64,000 nt of DNA, from contig CM075102.1 of assembly GCA_037576195.1 (NCBI GenBank), positions 6,572,001-6,636,000 on the forward strand, written 5' to 3'. Shown one piece after another: positions 22,320 through 35,095 of the stretch. The notes under the pieces were generated by a model, which was given only the letters and a program-made list of their open reading frames with translations, made no database searches and was not told the origin of the DNA. Each line of letters begins with the position of its first letter. Position 1 is the stretch's first letter. Origin of the DNA: Phytoseiulus persimilis (taxonomy: Eukaryota > Arthropoda > Arachnida > Mesostigmata > Phytoseiidae). Both the position numbers and the translations under genes were made by a program.

Positions 22320-22480
22320 TCGGTGATGATTCACCATACTTTCGGGATCCCATGCGGGTGACTCCGAGGTCGATCCGGAAACTTTTCAGGCCCGGAGATT
22401 TGATTCGGGACCGATCGACCATGCTTCTCTGAATCTGGGAGGGGTATTACGGACCAATCTGACCATGCTTCTCAAAACCA
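22320..22480 (-). repeat. Minisatellite remnant (3-4 degenerate units), unit 1
   Basis: Degenerate copies of the 45-bp repeat (GATTCGGGACCGATC..., ATCTGACCATGCTTCTC) followed by the flank that also borders the large array at 14,521. It is probably a short ancestral form of the expanded array. Confidence 0.75.
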
Positions 22481-22796
22481 TGATGCTAACTTCGGTGAAA
22501 GAGAGAGAAAAGGCCTCGATACAGCTCAGAATCCTATCGAGAATCGGTGGCCACTCCCGAAAGTTTCCCGATGACACTACATGTAAGGCAATGTGTGTCT
22601 GTCACCAATAGACTCCCAAGCAAGGGAAGGGTAAGCCAGCGTAGTCGGCCGAAGGCCGGCTAGTATCTCATAAATGTCATGACTAGAGTGCGAATGTTCG
22701 AGCGCTGAAAAAAAGGGAAAAATATGCATGCAAATATGCATTGAAAAACGAGGAAAAATATGCGGTATCGAACTAAAAATATGCACGAACGATTTA

Positions 22797-24130
22797 TTGC
22801 GTCAGGAGCCACAACGAGTATCATCAATGATGAATGTACCACAGGGTCATTTTGAGATTCTCAAAAGTGAAAACGCTGCCGGCGGTCGTTCAGGAGGTGC
22901 TTCAGCATGAGAAGCTTCTTTCCACCTCTGTGGAGGTTTCGGCGCAAATTTGAAGCTGGATGTTCAGTCGGAGTCAGCAGCCCGTAATGATCAGGATGAA
23001 TCGGGTGCCGCGCCAGAGTGTCCGCTATAGCTTTTGAACGATTGTATCAGGATTGCGATTCAGAACGCTTCCTTTTTGCGACGCAGTCTTCTCCCCGCGG
23101 ACCGGACTTCACTAAGGTCTCGTAGGATCTTCGAAAGCATTGTGGAATCGGTCAGGAGCACATTCCTCGTCCAGGCGATGGATTCACATCAGGAAATATT
23201 GCTAAGTTGGCATCTTAAACGCCAATCGCGTTGGAGAGATCTCCCCGACTAAGCGTTGAGTCACTCGGATGCCTAAGCGTCCCTGCAGTCGAGAGATTGA
23301 AACGACCGACGAGGGAATAAGATGATTCGCGTATATACAGCCGCTTTCACCCAAGTTCCCCATCTGGTTAAACACGGCTGCGGTGGAAGTGGTGTCTCCG
23401 GCGCCATCACGGAAACACAGTGACACCCGAAGTGGATTTTTGAGAGATTTTTTTTCGTTCGAGATGAGAGTCGGTCAACGAGAGGAAACATGAATCGGAT
23501 CTCTTCCGCCATCGATGGAGCGCATGCGCTGCGCAAGTGACGTGCAGCATTTCTGGGAACACCCCTTCAGAGCTGATGCAGCCTTTAGCATGTAGGCTGC
23601 ACCATCGGAAACGAAGAGCAACACTCTATCGTGCTGACCCCATCGGGCCAGAGGAGAGTGAGGCGTTCATGAAAACCTGCGATATGGTTGAGCTGTTCGT
23701 CTTTTCCAAATTCTCGCATGTAGGAGGAAGCTCCGGCTTCCATATTGCTCTACCACGACGTGTGCCACGAAGCGGCCCGTAACGTCCGTCGTTTTATCGA
23801 TGGAGATCCGAGGTTCGAGGTTAAATTGGGACTGTTTGCCCGATGCTTCCAAGAGAGAACTAGCGCACAACACTGGATGAGCTCGAATTCTTTTCTTATC
23901 GATAATGCTTTGTGCTTTGCACCATTGATTGTTGTGACACCGCGAATTTCTTGTCGGACGGAACTTCTCGTTCACAAATTCCACACAACAGTATTGTCCG
24001 TCAGTTGACAGGACTCACTTCCAAAACTTTTCACAAAGCCTTGCAGCTCCGTCTTCGTCGACGATTTCATCGGCGGCATTGGCCTAGCTTGCACAGGAAT
24101 CACGGGCTCCTGAGCACTCGAACGCGTAAG
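22797..24130 (-). pseudogene. hAT-like transposase, unit 1 (many frameshifts)
   Basis: This is the same gene as at 35,418-36,790 but split into short frames. Recognisable are SIDKTTDVTGRFVAHVVVE, RFMFPLVDRLSS and RWGTWVKAAVYTR. Most breaks relative to unit 2 are single-base losses or gains. In the region where unit 2 is shifted (about 36,455), this copy keeps the correct frame, so the two copies have complementary damage. It is either an independent decay or sequencing error. Confidence 0.7.
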
Positions 24131-24840
24131 GACTCACGAGAGGGCTTTAGTGGAAATAATGGTTGTAGACTTTCGAATTCTCACCCGTGATCCCATTGTG
24201 GTACTTTCGTTCCGTTGAGCTTCATATCGATCTCAAGAGGAGAAATTAAAGAGACCAGCAAATGTGTCACAACTGCCAGATGATGAAGGGTCGAAAGCCT
24301 TGTTTCAGCTGATTTTCTTGTTCAAAATTCAGTGATCAGTCAGGAAAGTGACCGCTTTTTCCGTCGGCTTGAGACAGACCAGGTTATGGCGGGCTCGCGA
24401 ACCCGGAAATTGTGCTCCAGGATGGATTGTGGGGAGCGCTCTAAAGATGGCGAGTTCCCCAAGTGAATTTAATTCACTAGGAATGCGGATAGATCGAGTG
24501 GGCCCACTAGAACGAGGGACAAAGAGGAAGCATGCGGCTGACTTGGACATGTTCCTTGGCTGCTTGCGATCCCCCTACGAATCGACGGCCTTTCCTCCAT
24601 ATTCGATGAATTCTACCGTGAGAGGCTCTAACCTCGAAATGGCATGTGCGGGGGGATAGGCTTCCAGGAAGACGATGAGAGTCCGAAAACAGTGGACGTC
24701 GGTTTCGAATCACCTAATTTAGCTCAAACTATGCTCACACCGCCAGGATTCATGCATTTTAAGCTGAAATCCCTCGGAATAAAGCTTTTTTAGGCATTAC
24801 ATGAATTTTGCTTGAACAATCGCACTCTCCTCATGACACG
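24131..24840. other. No recognised gene between hAT and Helitron, unit 1
   Basis: No domain is seen. It matches 36,791-37,486 in unit 2. It may include hAT terminal or Helitron 3' sequence, but I could not define ends. Confidence 0.5.
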
Positions 24841-25870
24841 CTACAGCAATGGAACTCCGGTCGAAATCCGAGATGAATGGAAACTTCGGCCATACGTCAG
24901 AAAAGTCATTCCAGAGAGTTGAATATTGCAGACTTCACAGAATGCGATGAGACATGCGAAGAAAACTCGCAAACTTCGGACTTTGGAAAGACGACGCTCC
25001 TTCGAGGCTGCTTCGGAAATAGGTGTGGTCATTGGAAGTCCTGCAGTTTTTGCAGCATGCAGACCTGGGGTCACATGTTCCGTTGATCGTTCTAAGATCT
25101 TCGAAGGATTCCGGACTCTCGACGTTCAACAAAAGTATCCGAAGAGCATACCATTCCGTATCTCGAGGGGAAACTGTGTACATTCGTCCGATAATACCTC
25201 TCATGGGCGTTTCCCTCGGGTCCAAACCGTTTTTGGCTTGAGAACGGAATATCTTGGCATTGGTAATAGTATAGGCCGCTTTGGTTCCAGATCCAGGGAG
25301 TTTGTCTGTTCCACGTAGAGCTCAGCTTGAAGAAAGCCGTAAGCGTCGTGAACCTGCTCGTTGCACTACCAAGTGCAGATTGCTCTCGCCGTCATGGAAA
25401 ATGACGATTGTTTATTGGACAAGGTATGGCGAGTCTCAGAACAGTGTGAGACTCATCTGGAGCTCGAATGGGAATGCGATGAGAGGCTTCTCGAGCACAA
25501 CGTAACGCGCCTTCAAATGTTTGTTTTTGTATCTCATCACATTCGTTCTCAGTTGAGATTTCGGATGGACGCACGGTCCGAGCCTTTGTAAACGTTCGTA
25601 GAGAGTTGTGTATTCATACTGGCAAAAAGTACGGATTGTAAGGGATCTCAATTGTTTCAAGAACTCTTCGAGCATCGGCCATCTTTCATACATGGGCTTC
25701 AGGGTGATGCTCCACAGTTCCGATGAATCATGAAAGCAACACAGCCTCATGCAGACGTGGCTTCTTTACCGGATCTGGCATCTACCCACAACAAACACGA
25801 TCAACCAATTCAGCAGCGCGAGGCTTGAATGCTCTCCAATGCAAGCAAGGTCTGACAGTGTGGCAAATCA
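24841..25870 (-). pseudogene. Helitron Rep/helicase fragment, unit 1
   Basis: The - strand frames give MRGIIGRMYTVSPRDTEWYA, then SFEDLRTINGTCD and RSSLEGASSFQSPKFASF. They correspond to the conserved I-G-R-M-Y ... R-L-L ... S-F-E-D-L-R-T-V-N-G stretch between the Rep and helicase domains of animal Helitrons. Further upstream on the strand (about 25,436-25,750) there are Y-E-Y and D-E-I-Q motifs. The Rep HUH motif and helicase Walker motifs are not visible. Single-base indels break it relative to unit 2. Confidence 0.7.
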
Positions 25871-25984
25871 AGCCGTCAAAGTAAAATCATACTCAGTCTG
25901 GAATCATGCAGTAAGAAAAGCATCTCCCAGTTCACTTAAATAGAACCTCGAGGAATACGGCGGAATCTGCACTCCCGGCAAGAG

Positions 25985-28126
25985 ATGCGATACTCCCGAA
26001 TAATTCAGTGTCAATCGATGGAGAACGAACTGGAGCACGTGATACACGACCAGCGAATCGAATTCGGCGAACCGGACATAACAGAAGGAATCATCGTTAA
26101 GTTCTGTCATACGGCCTCCGAAAGGCGAAACGGAGAAAACAGACGAAACGATGGTTCACCACAGAGTGCCGACACCACTCACAAGGCAGAGATCTTTCGA
26201 GGAGACTGCGTAACGGAGCACAGGAGGCCAAGGAAGAATACCGTCGCGCCAGATAGAATACACGCGGAAGTCAAGGCGAGCAAGTTGCGAACCGCTGAAG
26301 AAGACGAACGGTAGATGGTATCAAACGCGGAAGAAGAACCATACCGATACATAATCAAACGGAAGAACAGAAAGCGTCTGCAATTCAAACACGGAGTCGG
26401 TCAGGTAACATTTTGAGAGACTTCTATTCGATCCGGAAACAGCACCACCAGAAGCAAATGTCGAATACGTCAAGCTTCGACCAGTGGTTGATCAACGTCC
26501 CGTGGACGCGCCTAGAAGTTCAAGAAGTCGTCAGGTCTCTGCGAAAGGGAAGAGTGCGGGCCCTGACGGCCTATACTACGAACACTGGAAAGCGAACATC
26601 CACATCACCGCAGAGCTTATCGCGCTCTTCAACAATATCTGCAAGGAGGAAGAGTACCGAGTTCGTGGCATCTGGCCCGACTCACGCTACTGTTCAAAGG
26701 CAAGCCAGCGGATTCAAAGAGCAACTTGGATCTCTTCAGGGGGATCGCGAGCGAGACGGACCCTCAAGAAAATTTCTTCAAGGGAATAGAAGAATCGAGT
26801 ACTTGATCGAAGACCACCATGCCCCCCGCAGCAGTTCGGTTTCCGACGAGGCCTTGGAACGCAAAGACGCGCTCCCACGTCGTGATGTCTGAAACTAGAC
26901 GAGAAGTCTCGCCACGAGGGGCATACGTTGTGCCATTCTGGTAGACTGTCACGAAAGCACTTCTCGAACTTTAAGACACCAAGACACGAGCAATCGGTCC
27001 CCCCCAAGCGCACTTCTCAAGACCGAGCCCGGGACGTCATGGGCTACTTCCTCAGATCTTGAGAGGTTTCTCCCACGAAGACGCCCTCGAGTCAACATTC
27101 GGAGCAGGACATCAGCGTTGACATACAGTCGAAGAACCGCGGAACACCACAAGGCGATCCACTAAGGTACACGGGGTTCTCATCCTTCTTGCAGAGCTCC
27201 ACGCGAAGGTCATTGACGAATGTAGAACCACGACGATCACAATGTTAGCGGATGACATTATCATTCTCCATCGAAGCCGGAGCCTACTCCAAGAGATGCT
27301 CGACGTAGTGAGCGAACATCTGAGGATGAAGGACTACGACTCAATGCTTCAAAGACAGTGGTGATGAATATCAGACGAGGAAGCCGACCCAGCCGACATT
27401 ACCGGATTTTGTGGAAAGAACACCAATTGGATTCGTGTCATCAGCAATAACATACCTCGGACTTCGCTCGCAGACAACTGGGACATGCTTCACGGAGCAT
27501 GTCGAACAGTTTGCTGCAAGACGATCGCTACAATGTACGGAGACACCGGAGACCCCTACAAATCTCATACGATTCTCATTAAAGCCCTACCAAAACTCTC
27601 TTACGGTATGGACCGCCTATGGAGACATCTCAGAGTGAGAGATTTTCGAGGACTCGAGAGCTACACTTATCTCAAACGAGCCTTTCGAGTCCATTGAAGC
27701 GCACGAAATCGTCACTTGTACGTGCTGTCGGACAGTGATGTGCCCTTTGTGGGAGATCATGTGAAGAAGACTCTAGGCAGAAAACCCGCCAGCGTTTCCC
27801 GAAATCATCGAGGATGGAAAGCATAAGGTCGGGGCGATACGCACGGAGCTTGAAGGGGATCCGATCCTCGAACACCGCGGAATGTGGAGTGCCGCAATGT
27901 ACCCAAGAAGGCACCTCTTCGCTGGATACCTCATACACGGGTTCACAATCAACTGTGTAGAAGAGAGAATTGTCATGCGCTAAGTGATATGTGTTCATGT
28001 AAATACTGCGGTCAGAGCTGTCCACGATATCATGCTATAGTGTGTGAGATGAGACCGGACTCGACAAACTGGGAGGTGCAGAGCACCATGTGTAACTAAC
28101 ACGCAATAAATCTGTTATTATTATTA
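25985..28126 (+). pseudogene. LINE-R RT copy, spans units 1 and 2
   Basis: This is the same LINE as at 38,671-40,796. Frames show GPDGLYYEHWK-type block 1 (split), TITMLADDIIILHRSRS (motif C) and LSYGMDRLWRHLRVRDF. At motif B it reads R-G-T-P-Q-G-D-P-L, the canonical form, whereas the copy 12.7 kb downstream has P-Q-D-D. Many single-base indels and stops break the frame. It ends with AATAAA and a TTATTATTATTA tail at about 28,126. Confidence 0.75.
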
Positions 28127-29418
28127 GCTCAGAATCAGAAGATTTTGGGATTCGAACCCGTACCCGAGATTTTGCGCTAGAGATGCCCTCGAGAAAGCCT
28201 AGAGATTAACATGCATCTGAATTTTCCAGATGCTACAGAACTACATCTACAGAGGCCTTGATGTTCCTTGCTGAACCATTCCTTGGCCTCTGCTGGCCCT
28301 GGAGCGAACTGAAGTGTAGGAGCAAGCACAATCCGCGATGCCCCCCAGACTCCAATGGGATTAGGTAGCTCGTCAAAATATTTGACAAGGAAGAGCGTTA
28401 AGTTTGTCACCTCAATTCCTTATCTCAGTGGCTATCGAGCCTTGCCAAGCTATGCAGTTGACGCCAGAGCCCGAGGGACGTACACCGGTTCTGCAAACGT
28501 CTCCGAGCCGGTTGGGATTCGGAGATATCGTTGCGAATTCCTCCTCCGATGTCCGAATGATTACTCGACACGTTTGTTGATCCATGCTATGGAGTAACCA
28601 GCAGTACTCCATAACATGGATCAACCAAGGAATAACGCAATCGACGCCTGCCGTTCGAGTGGTTTCGATACCGTAACAGTTTCCAGCCTGAATCAATCGC
28701 AAAAGTGTTTTCTACGTTGGGGAAGAGATGGTAACAGAGCGAACATCCTGAGATGTTATCAGGAAGGTCTTCATAGACCGTTACCGCTCCTCGAACCGCG
28801 GAGATTCGTGATCGGATGAGAAATCGCGGTAGCTGCAAGGAAGGAAAGTCGCTGAATCAGTCGTATGCTCATCACAGTTCCAACAAATCGTGTTGCGGAA
28901 TCTTCAAAGGTCTCCCGGAGACCGTGGAGTTTTGGCAAGCCCCCAGCGCACCGCTCTGGAGCTCAGAGTTCCTAGCGTTCCAGAAACGCTACTAGAGTAT
29001 TATTCCGGCCAGAGGATGGGGAGCCGAGACAGCATCTCTGTCCATCCGAAATGAACGAGCCAACGTTGCACGTCGGCTTCGTGAAGCGAACATGACTGCG
29101 GCTCGGTCGACTGTTTGCTAACAGCCGACAACACACAAGTTGCAACCCGACCGTGAGCACACGGTGCGAGCGACACGCTTGCAAATCTCCAACCAAGTTC
29201 GCTCCGCGGAGTCCGGACAAGAGGCTGCGGCCCGTAGACCAACAACCTGGGTCTTTCCTCAAGGATCCCGAGCGGGTTTGGCAACAATCGTAGATCTGCT
29301 AGCGTAGGTTAACGTCAGCTCTGAACACGTTCGCGAACGGAATAAGCTGTGGATCGCGTGGAGATGGAGTAGAATCGGTTTCAGCCTTGAGAACACCTAA
29401 GAAGGAGTTCTCTGGTTC
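28127..29418. other. Unit spacer, copy 2: no recognised gene
   Basis: Counterpart of 15,237-16,527. No protein is recognised. It contains the conserved hairpin at 28,576-28,625 and the B-box-like motif near 28,145-28,165. Confidence 0.6.
28576..28625. repeat. Hairpin-forming inverted repeat, copy 2
   Basis: Same 21-bp arms and 8-nt loop as in unit 1, with the same single mismatch. Confidence 0.9.
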
Positions 29419-31525
29419 CTCGTTACTGGTTCTGACATCTATCACATCGAGAGCACGTCGTGGAAAAGAAAACATGAATCCCCTCTGCCGTGCCCTCTCG
29501 AATCATTGCCGACTCCTGTCGAGTCTACTGACACTTCCACTTCCGTGTTCAGCTGAATCTCTCCTCTTCGGGACCAGTAATCAGACATAGTCCGAAACAA
29601 CAGCCCTATCCTTTACAATTATTCACCACTCGTTCTGCACAGTATGACTCCACGTTCTTCCCTCGCGAATCTCTCCTTTGGGGTGCCCTTCGCTCCCAAG
29701 TCTCCCTCCGGCGTACAATGCCAAAATCTTCCGAACTTCCGTCCTCTTGCACTTCCAGATACAAGAGCCTTGGTTTCTCCAATGGGTATCAACTATATAT
29801 CAATTCCACTCTCGGGATCGTGCGCAATGCATTCCATTCTTATGGCTCTTCTCCCATTATCATTCTTCCTTTCCTCCGCACCACAGTTCCTTTTGTGGAT
29901 TATCGAGCGTTTCCCTCCGTGAGTTGTTCTCCCAAGAAAAAGAAAATGATATCGAAAATATTTCGGCTACATGAATTTATTAACATCGATGAAGGCAATC
30001 AGAATAACTCTTGGAGGTCAGTGTAGTCGACAGGAGTTCGCTCACTTGAAAAGTTCTGTTTTTTGGGAGTTCTACAGTTCCCGGTGCCGCTATCCTCTCT
30101 GGATCTTTTGGAACCGATGCTCTCAGTATTCATAAACTGTTGTTGGCTCCGCTCGCCTCTCAGGAGAAGCTTCCTCGACTGCGGACGCCGACTTCTTCCT
30201 TGTTGCTCCAACCTTCGAGCGTATGAAGCCTAGAAGGTCGTCTTGGTCAGTTGGGACCTGATGATTGGTCCGTAGACTGACAGCTGTGCCATCGAGAAGA
30301 CCGGGACAAACTCCGGGGGTGTAGGCTGTCCGTGTGGGCTGGAGTAATATCCCTAGGATATTGTGGGTAACCTGTGATCGGAACTTGGCTGCGAGAAGCT
30401 TCTCGGTCATATCGAGGCCGAAGGTCTCCTTTTTCACTATCTCGAAAGGCTCGTCGACTACCTTGATCTGGCCGTTGAGAATGGCCTGACTCCGCGCACC
30501 GATGATTTCCTTGTCGATGCACAACTTCCTTATGTCGAAGCTCATGAGGCCGACCTTGTCGACCCGGAAATGAGCGATGTCCCGAACGAGAAAACGAGGG
30601 TGGACCTTGCCGTTTTCCCGGTCAAAAACCATTTCCCCGTCGAGCAGGGTGCAGAAGAGGTGCTTTCGAGGATCCTTCCGGTATGGGAATTTCATATTCG
30701 CAACGGAGAAAGCATTGTTCCTCTCGTCGAGAAGATATATCTCACCGGCCTGGGCGATGAGCATTAGGAAACGAACTCCGTCCGATTTCCAAGTGACTCC
30801 GTATTGCTCCTTGGTCACCGTTGGGAGGTTTTGCACTCCCAAACTTCTCGGCTTCGTTCCTGGGAAGCCGGCACCCTGATGTCCGGAGAGCTGGGCGGCC
30901 ACCTTCCGCACCATGCACGACTCCTCATCGTCCTCGATGAAGGTTACACCGGGAACTTGCTCCATGAGCTTTCTCGAGCTGTTAGGGGACTCGAAGCGGT
31001 TTGCCACCGTGACGCTGAGGGATTGCTGTGTTTGGAGCATAGCGATCTTCTTTGTGTGTTTGATGGCTCCGGAAGATGATTGAGAAACTGTTCGAATTCC
31101 GAACTCGAGCTCCAACGTGTAAGCTCACGCAGGCGAATGCGAAGAGTCCCAATAACTACGAGCGTTTTATCTGCTGATTTCAAGTGGGCGGTACCTAGTT
31201 CGACCAATGGATGAGCCCCAAATTTTTGAGTTGAAATGCGTTTCAACCCCCAACTCTCACTGTCCCGCGGTTACAGACGCAGTTGCCTATCTGTTTTGAG
31301 GGCACACCCGCGACCTCCGGGGAGTGCGGTCAGGGTTGAGCTCTTGCTGTGACTCGCAACCACAACGGGGTTTGACTGGGCTTATGCAGCCGCAAAAGTA
31401 CCGGAGCTCTCTCGTTTGATTCTACGAGGCTGATGAGAAATAGAGATCGTCTTTGTTTGGAGAACTCCTTCACTCATGCTGATCGGACCGACTTTCTCAA
31501 TCTATAGCATGATATTTCATGTGGT
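29419..31525 (-). repeat. Capping-like block, copy 2
   Basis: Counterpart of 16,528-18,640, shortened by several single-base deletions in its 3' half. Confidence 0.8.
29999..31040 (-). pseudogene. mRNA-capping guanylyltransferase-like ORF, copy 2, frameshifted
   Basis: The first two thirds agree with copies 1 and 3, including motif I WKSDG and motif III LLDGEM. Single-base deletions near 30,240-30,300 (shortened T, C and T runs) and an added base near 30,135 shift the C-terminal third, which continues in other frames to the same TGA at 29,999. All breaks are single-base and lie in runs or simple contexts, so an assembly error is as likely as true decay. An AATAAA follows at 29,976-29,981. 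Confidence 0.75.
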
Positions 31526-31872
31526 CCCGGGTCGATTTCGCGTCGGAAGGATTGATTGATTGATTGTTCATTGACCATCTTCATGCAGTATTTTCATTCC
31601 AAGTATAGCTGAAGACCCTTAATACGGGGCGATGACTCAGCTGGTCGACGGTGCGGTTATTATTTTTTGTTTTCGGGCATACGGTCTGGGTCGTTTTTCC
31701 GTGCGATATCGGTCAAGCGTTCTCTTTTCCGTCATACCCAGGAGCTTGTCAGGCTCAATCCGTGGGGGTAAAATCATTTCTGAAGTATTGCTAACCCTTG
31801 AGGCCTCCCGGAAACATACAGCTGCGAACCATTCGAGTTTTTCGCTAGAGCAGAATCAGTATTGGAGCGATG

Positions 31873-32719
31873 TCATGGGTGGAGCGGCGATGGAAGTTGA
31901 TCGAGGTATCGCTGCAGCTGTTTGACGGCGCTGCGGCGCAGGAATTCACAGATGGCTTCAACACGATCGGGGAGAGGGGATAATCCTTCAGCTGAGACCA
32001 GATGACCGAGGAACTTCGATTGAGGGACAGCGAATCTGCACTTGGCTATGTTGATGACATGGAAGAAGAGAGACCGCTGACGAAAGGGCAATTCCGGAAG
32101 AGGCCGTAAGACATCAGGCAGCTGAATAGTTGGTTGAGATGCATGAGGTGTTCTTGGTCGTTGCGAGGTATTACAAGGATATCACCGCGATATACAAATG
32201 CGAAATCTAATCATTGGGTGACCAAGTCCATGAGGCGTTGAAACGTGTGGGCCGCGTTCCCGAGTCCGAACGGCGTCCGAAGGTATTCGTACAGCCCGGA
32301 GCGTGTCCAGATAGCAGTCTCGTGAATGTCCTCTTTTGCCACAGGGATTTGATGAGACGCTTTAGTCAGATCGATGGAGCTAAATACACGGCAGTCATCG
32401 CGGTTCAAAGCGAAGTTCTCGAGATGAGGGACTGGATATCTGTCTGGCACAGTTATCGCGTTTAGAGCTCTGAAATATCTGACCGGTCGCCATAAGCCTG
32501 CAATCCTGGCGAGTTTTCGGAGGCCGGAGCCGGAGGAAGCAGGCACTGCTGCAACCCAAACACGGGTCGCAGTGTTGATATGCTCTCCAGCACCGGAATC
32601 GGGGTGGGGAGCGCCTTGAGAGAATCATCGGTCAACGTGCACTCATGGCCCGCAGAGGTGATGCTCGAGCATCGCAGTAGGCTCCGGGATGTCAAGACAA
32701 CTAAACGAGATCCCACCAC
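31873..32719 (-). pseudogene. Ty3/gypsy RT remnant, unit 2
   Basis: Counterpart of the unit 1 RT at 19,284-20,130 with near-identical sequence: IDLTKASHQIPV, TPFGLGNAAHTFQRL, KFLGHLVSAEGL. The YRGD catalytic-box damage is shared, so it predates the duplication. Immediately downstream, about 295 bp of the LINE fragment seen in unit 1 is absent. Confidence 0.8.
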
Positions 32720-34241
32720 CGGTGGTCACGCTGCATCGGTCCCATGCGCATATTGCCAACGACTCAATCAATTAATCGAATTCGAGTCACTACAGAGACG
32801 AATACGAAGTCGATAGCATCATGGGAAATATTCCGGAACCTCTGCAACCGCTGTCTTAGACGTTTCGTACATGTAAGTTCGGACTGACTTCCAAGATGTG
32901 CGCGGCTCGCAATACGTTGAGGATGGAATGTGGTCAGATTTACCCGGAAACTGGAACCAGCGTGCTCAGATGTTAGCTTTCCCTCATTGATAGTTTTCCC
33001 TGGATATTTGTGCTGCGTAGCCCGAGCGCTGAGAATCTCCGGAAGCGGCTCGCAGGTCCGCAGCCGAAGCGCGAGGGACGCGCTATCATTGGAGTGGACC
33101 TCACTTGTCGAGCCTCCGATTCGGATGTCGGGTAGGTATCCGGCGATTGGTGCGAGTCCCTCTTCCGATATAAAATTGTGACTGTGTTGGAGAGTGTGAA
33201 ACACCGAAACATTCTGCGCTCGACAGTATTCCGCACGAACCAGAGCGAACGAGCGTCGTATTCGTGTCGATCGAGGTTTCGCAACCCTCTCGCCTTCCAG
33301 CCTATAGCAATTAAATGAAATGTCTCACGGGCGGATTTCTCCGAAACGGCTGATCCATTGTAACGTACTGTAAATTCACGCTTTAATGCCTGCGGGATCG
33401 AGCGAGGGATGCTCTCCATTATTGGAATAGAATGAAGACATCACTCGACCCTCAGATCGTAGTTTGTGTCAGACTGTACCCTTTAGTAACTGCTCCTCCT
33501 TCGCATCTGTTGTCCGTAAGCTGGTCTGGGGAGTTATTCATGAACCAATTCGAATCGATCCTTAGGAGGTACTCCCGGTCGATAGCTCGGGCCAAAGACA
33601 ACGTTTGCCAGGCGGAGCAAACATCATGAGGTGGAGCATTGAATGAGCACTTCCCTCGAAATTCTGCCCCAGACGAGCCTGGAGAACTTCCCACTGGCTG
33701 CGTCCGAGTCATGATGCCCGAGTGATGCTAATGACTCCTGTTTCCGTCTCAATCTGGGGTCTTTTTTCGAGTAAATCACTGGCGATCTCGCTTTGAGAAC
33801 CCACACCCGAGTCAAGCTTTAGAATACTCCCGGCGGCTCCTCAGGTTCAGTCCTGCAATGAGGAAGTCTATCCGACGCCGGGCGGGCTGCTCCATTGTTC
33901 TTGGGCAATCTTGAGCTTCCAATATGCTGTAGTTTGACGGTGATCTCGAAAACACCGGAACATTCGCCTCAAGACGAAGTAGATGGTGAGATTATTATCG
34001 GTTGTGACACGATATCAGTGTTTATTCAGAAGAGAATAAAATTAGCCAACGGGAAGGCCCTTGAAGAAGGGGTGGATACGATCGCCTGCCCTTTTTCGAG
34101 GGAATGAGATTACCTCGATCGGTTTTCTGGCGAATGACCGGCTCCCTTCCACTCGTCCAACGCGACCGATCTCGATCGGATGAATACTGACGTTTTCACG
34201 ATGACTTCTTGGGGGACCTCGAAAAAATAAATGTGTAAATT
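32720..34241. other. Unit-conserved region without recognised gene, copy 2
   Basis: Counterpart of 20,131-21,639. No domain is recognised. Confidence 0.5.
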
Positions 34242-34763
34242 TTAAACCATTTCCTGACCCCAAATTTTCATTTTTTGCATTCGAATTCTGCATCCTTCAT
34301 CGATCACTCCTTGATTCCCGAGAAAATTCCAAGAACTGAGGAAGTTATGGCCAAAACAAGATCGGGCTCGAAAATTCTCGACTAGAAAAAGCCACCCTGT
34401 ATGTATAAACCCGCTCCCACCGGCCTGATAACATTTGATATATTGGGTGCTTGCGAAAGCTCGGTGCGCTCTCCTTCGATCGCTCATGGCTCCACAGTAG
34501 GTGCGCAGAATGAATGGAATAGATCCGTCAATGAGCTGAAATTCGATTCCGCGAAAAGCGCGGTCGTGGTATACTCGCCCCATGACCTGGGGGCCCAGAG
34601 GGAACTGAGTACACAAGGTGAGGATGTTCCGGCATCTCGAAACTACGAATTCTTGGGCATCACGCGTTCGGACTCTTGAAACTACCTGAACAACCAGGAA
34701 TAAATGGTTGTTCAAATTATGGGGTTTTGAAAGATTCGAAATCTCTGGAGCAGAGGTCGTCAA
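34242..34763 (-). pseudogene. Possible retroelement protease-region remnant, unit 2
   Basis: An open stretch of about 173 codons with CFGHNFLSSWNFLGNQGVID, loosely like the C-terminal part of a gypsy aspartic protease. There is no clear catalytic D-[ST]-G. It is longer and less broken than the unit 1 copy. Tentative. Confidence 0.3.
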
Positions 34764-34921
34764 ACTGTGTGTCGCGACACACCAGGGTGCCGAGTGTGTC
34801 GCGGGGTGCCCCGGGGTGTCGCGAGGTGTGGCTGAGTGCCAGGGGGCAGAGAGGCTGTTGAGGGCTGTCGAGGGGTGACAGGCGATGTCGAATGAGGCCG
34901 TACGACGTCTCTCTCCGTTCT

Positions 34922-35095
34922 AATCATACTTCGGTGATGATTCCACCATACTTTCCGGGATCCCATGCGGGTGACTCCGAGGTCGATCCGGCATACTTTC
35001 AGGGCCCGGAGATTTGATTCCGGGACCGATCTGACCATGCTTCTCTGAATCTGGAGGGGTTATTACGAGACCAATCTGACCATGCTTCTCAAAAC
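34922..35095 (-). repeat. Minisatellite remnant, unit 2
   Basis: Three to four degenerate 45-bp units (TCCGGGACCGATCTGACCAT; GGAGGGGTTATTACGAGACC), followed by GTGAAGAGAGAGAAAGTGCC, the flank shared with the right edge of the large array. Confidence 0.8.

Larger units (their letters stand above)
14776..27668. repeat. Composite tandem unit, copy 1 (about 12.9 kb)
   Basis: The sequence starting ATCTCAAACGAGCC at 14,776 recurs at 27,669 and 40,334 with everything that follows in the same order: LINE-R tail, spacer, capping block, gypsy relics, minisatellite seed, hAT, Helitron, LINE-R. Copy 1 uniquely keeps a LINE fragment at 18,775-19,188. Its right half (about 22.1-27.6 kb) carries many single-base indels relative to copy 2. 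Confidence 0.92.

Noticed and set aside
30570-31079. + strand open frames over the capping-like block (similar ones at 17.7-18.2, 43.2-43.8 and 52.8-53.3 kb)
   Set aside because: They are shadows opposite the conserved guanylyltransferase-like frame and show no domain of their own.
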